From NCBI GenBank assembly GCA_018971065.1, contig JAGWVC010000102.1:1-13763 (forward strand): a stretch of DNA of 13,763 nt. The letters are read 5' to 3'. A program made the translations under genes and the position numbers. Below the pieces are notes generated by a model. That model saw only the letters and a list, made by a program, of their open reading frames with translations, searched no databases and was not told the origin of the DNA. Below are positions 13,319 to 13,763 of the stretch, piece after piece. This DNA comes from Sphingomonadales bacterium (GTDB lineage Bacteria; Pseudomonadota; Alphaproteobacteria; Sphingomonadales; Sphingomonadaceae). Each line of letters starts with the position of its first letter. Position 1 is the first letter of the stretch.

Positions 13319-13763
13319 CAGGCTTTCGCCCGGCTGCCCGGCTTCGTCGCCGGGCTGGCAGCCAGGTGCGGCGGCAGTTCGCCGGGCGCATAAGTCGGGA
13401 AGTTCAATGCGATCAGCGGGAAGAACGGCACGCCCAGGTCCACGGTGCCGCCCGAACGATCGACCAGCGCGGCGGCGGCAACCACCTGTCCGCCGGCTTC
13501 CTCGATCGCGACGATCGCCTCGCGGCTGGACAGGCCGGTGGTCACCACGTCCTCGACCATCAGCACCTTGTCGCCGGGGCTCAGGGCAAAGCCGCGCCGC
13601 AGCTCGAACGTGCCGGTCGGGCGCTCGACGAACATCGCCTCCACGCCCAGCGCGCGGCCCATCTCATGGCCGATGATCACCCCGCCCATCGCCGGCGAGA
13701 CCACCTTGGTGATTTCCTTGCGCAGCTCGCGCGGCAGCCTGGCGGCCAGCCCGCTGGCCAGCC
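13318..13763 (-). CDS. pyrE: Orotate phosphoribosyltransferase, N-terminal part cut by the window end
   Basis: The C-terminal 147 residues of the enzyme that joins orotate to PRPP to give OMP in pyrimidine synthesis. The reading frame stays open to the last base, so the start lies beyond 13763 (about 45-60 residues missing). The PRPP-binding motif [11 protein letters not shown] is intact, preceded by [19 protein letters not shown] and the [15 protein letters not shown] segment, which carries the conserved region before the PRPP loop. The tail is [18 protein letters not shown], a low-complexity extension. The stop overlaps the pdxJ ATG by one base. The promoter of the seven-gene chain must lie at or beyond this gene's missing 5' end. 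Confidence 0.93.
   Translation of the reverse strand, partial: LASGLAARLPRELRKEITKVVSPAMGGVIIGHEMGRALGVEAMFVERPTGTFELRRGFALSPGDKVLMVEDVVTTGLSSREAIVAIEEAGGQVVAAAALVDRSGGTVDLGVPFFPLIALNFPTYAPGELPPHLAASPATKPGSRAKA

Noticed and set aside
1..13763. CRISPR array, insertion sequence, phage or toxin-antitoxin genes
   Set aside because: No regularly spaced repeats, transposase motifs, terminal inverted repeats or paired small toxin/antitoxin genes were seen on either strand.

Overview
This is high-GC bacterial DNA, roughly 60-68% GC in the lines counted by hand. Gene content and protein style point to an alphaproteobacterium of the Sphingomonadales (Novosphingobium/Sphingomonas type). The signs are a large TonB-dependent receptor, a dienelactone hydrolase whose N-terminus begins MCDE and continues into a twin-arginine signal, a pyrE-pdxJ-acpS-lepB block, and a short ATGCTGAAC/GTTCAGCAT palindrome of a kind scattered through sphingomonad genomes. 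The genus is an inference from recalled family features, not from a search. Both ends of the window cut through a gene: the receptor on the left and pyrE on the right.

Plus strand, 1-8556. The 3' part of a TonB-dependent receptor ends at 2397 and is followed by three stacked stem-loops, the last with a T-run (terminator). Next come a small VOC/glyoxalase protein and an exported dienelactone hydrolase 23 bp apart. A membrane quality-control pair follows: a QmcA-type SPFH protein overlapping an NfeD-like protein by ATGA. Then come msrB (methionine-R-sulfoxide reductase without a resolving cysteine), a bifunctional class A penicillin-binding protein (PBP1A family) with a CtrA-like half-site upstream, and a lone hypothetical membrane protein with a consensus TATAAT and a dispersed palindrome in front of it.

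Minus strand, 13763-8591. Seven genes are packed head to tail: pyrE (partial), pdxJ, acpS, lepB, an AI-2E family permease, a DUF3089 alpha/beta hydrolase, and ruvX. Every junction is a 1-4 bp overlap or a 4 bp gap, so one transcript with coupled translation is likely. The promoter lies beyond the right edge. This chain joins pyrimidine synthesis, vitamin B6 synthesis, acyl-carrier-protein activation, protein export and DNA recombination with two envelope proteins of uncertain role. ruvX ends 34 bp from the convergent hypothetical gene.

No tRNA, rRNA, insertion sequence, CRISPR array or phage gene was seen. No stretch longer than about 160 bases lacks a gene. Most genes belong to well-known families. 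I found no convincing new multi-gene system. The most unusual items are the orphan membrane gene at 8104-8556, the triple terminator, and the fully coupled seven-gene chain containing DUF3089.
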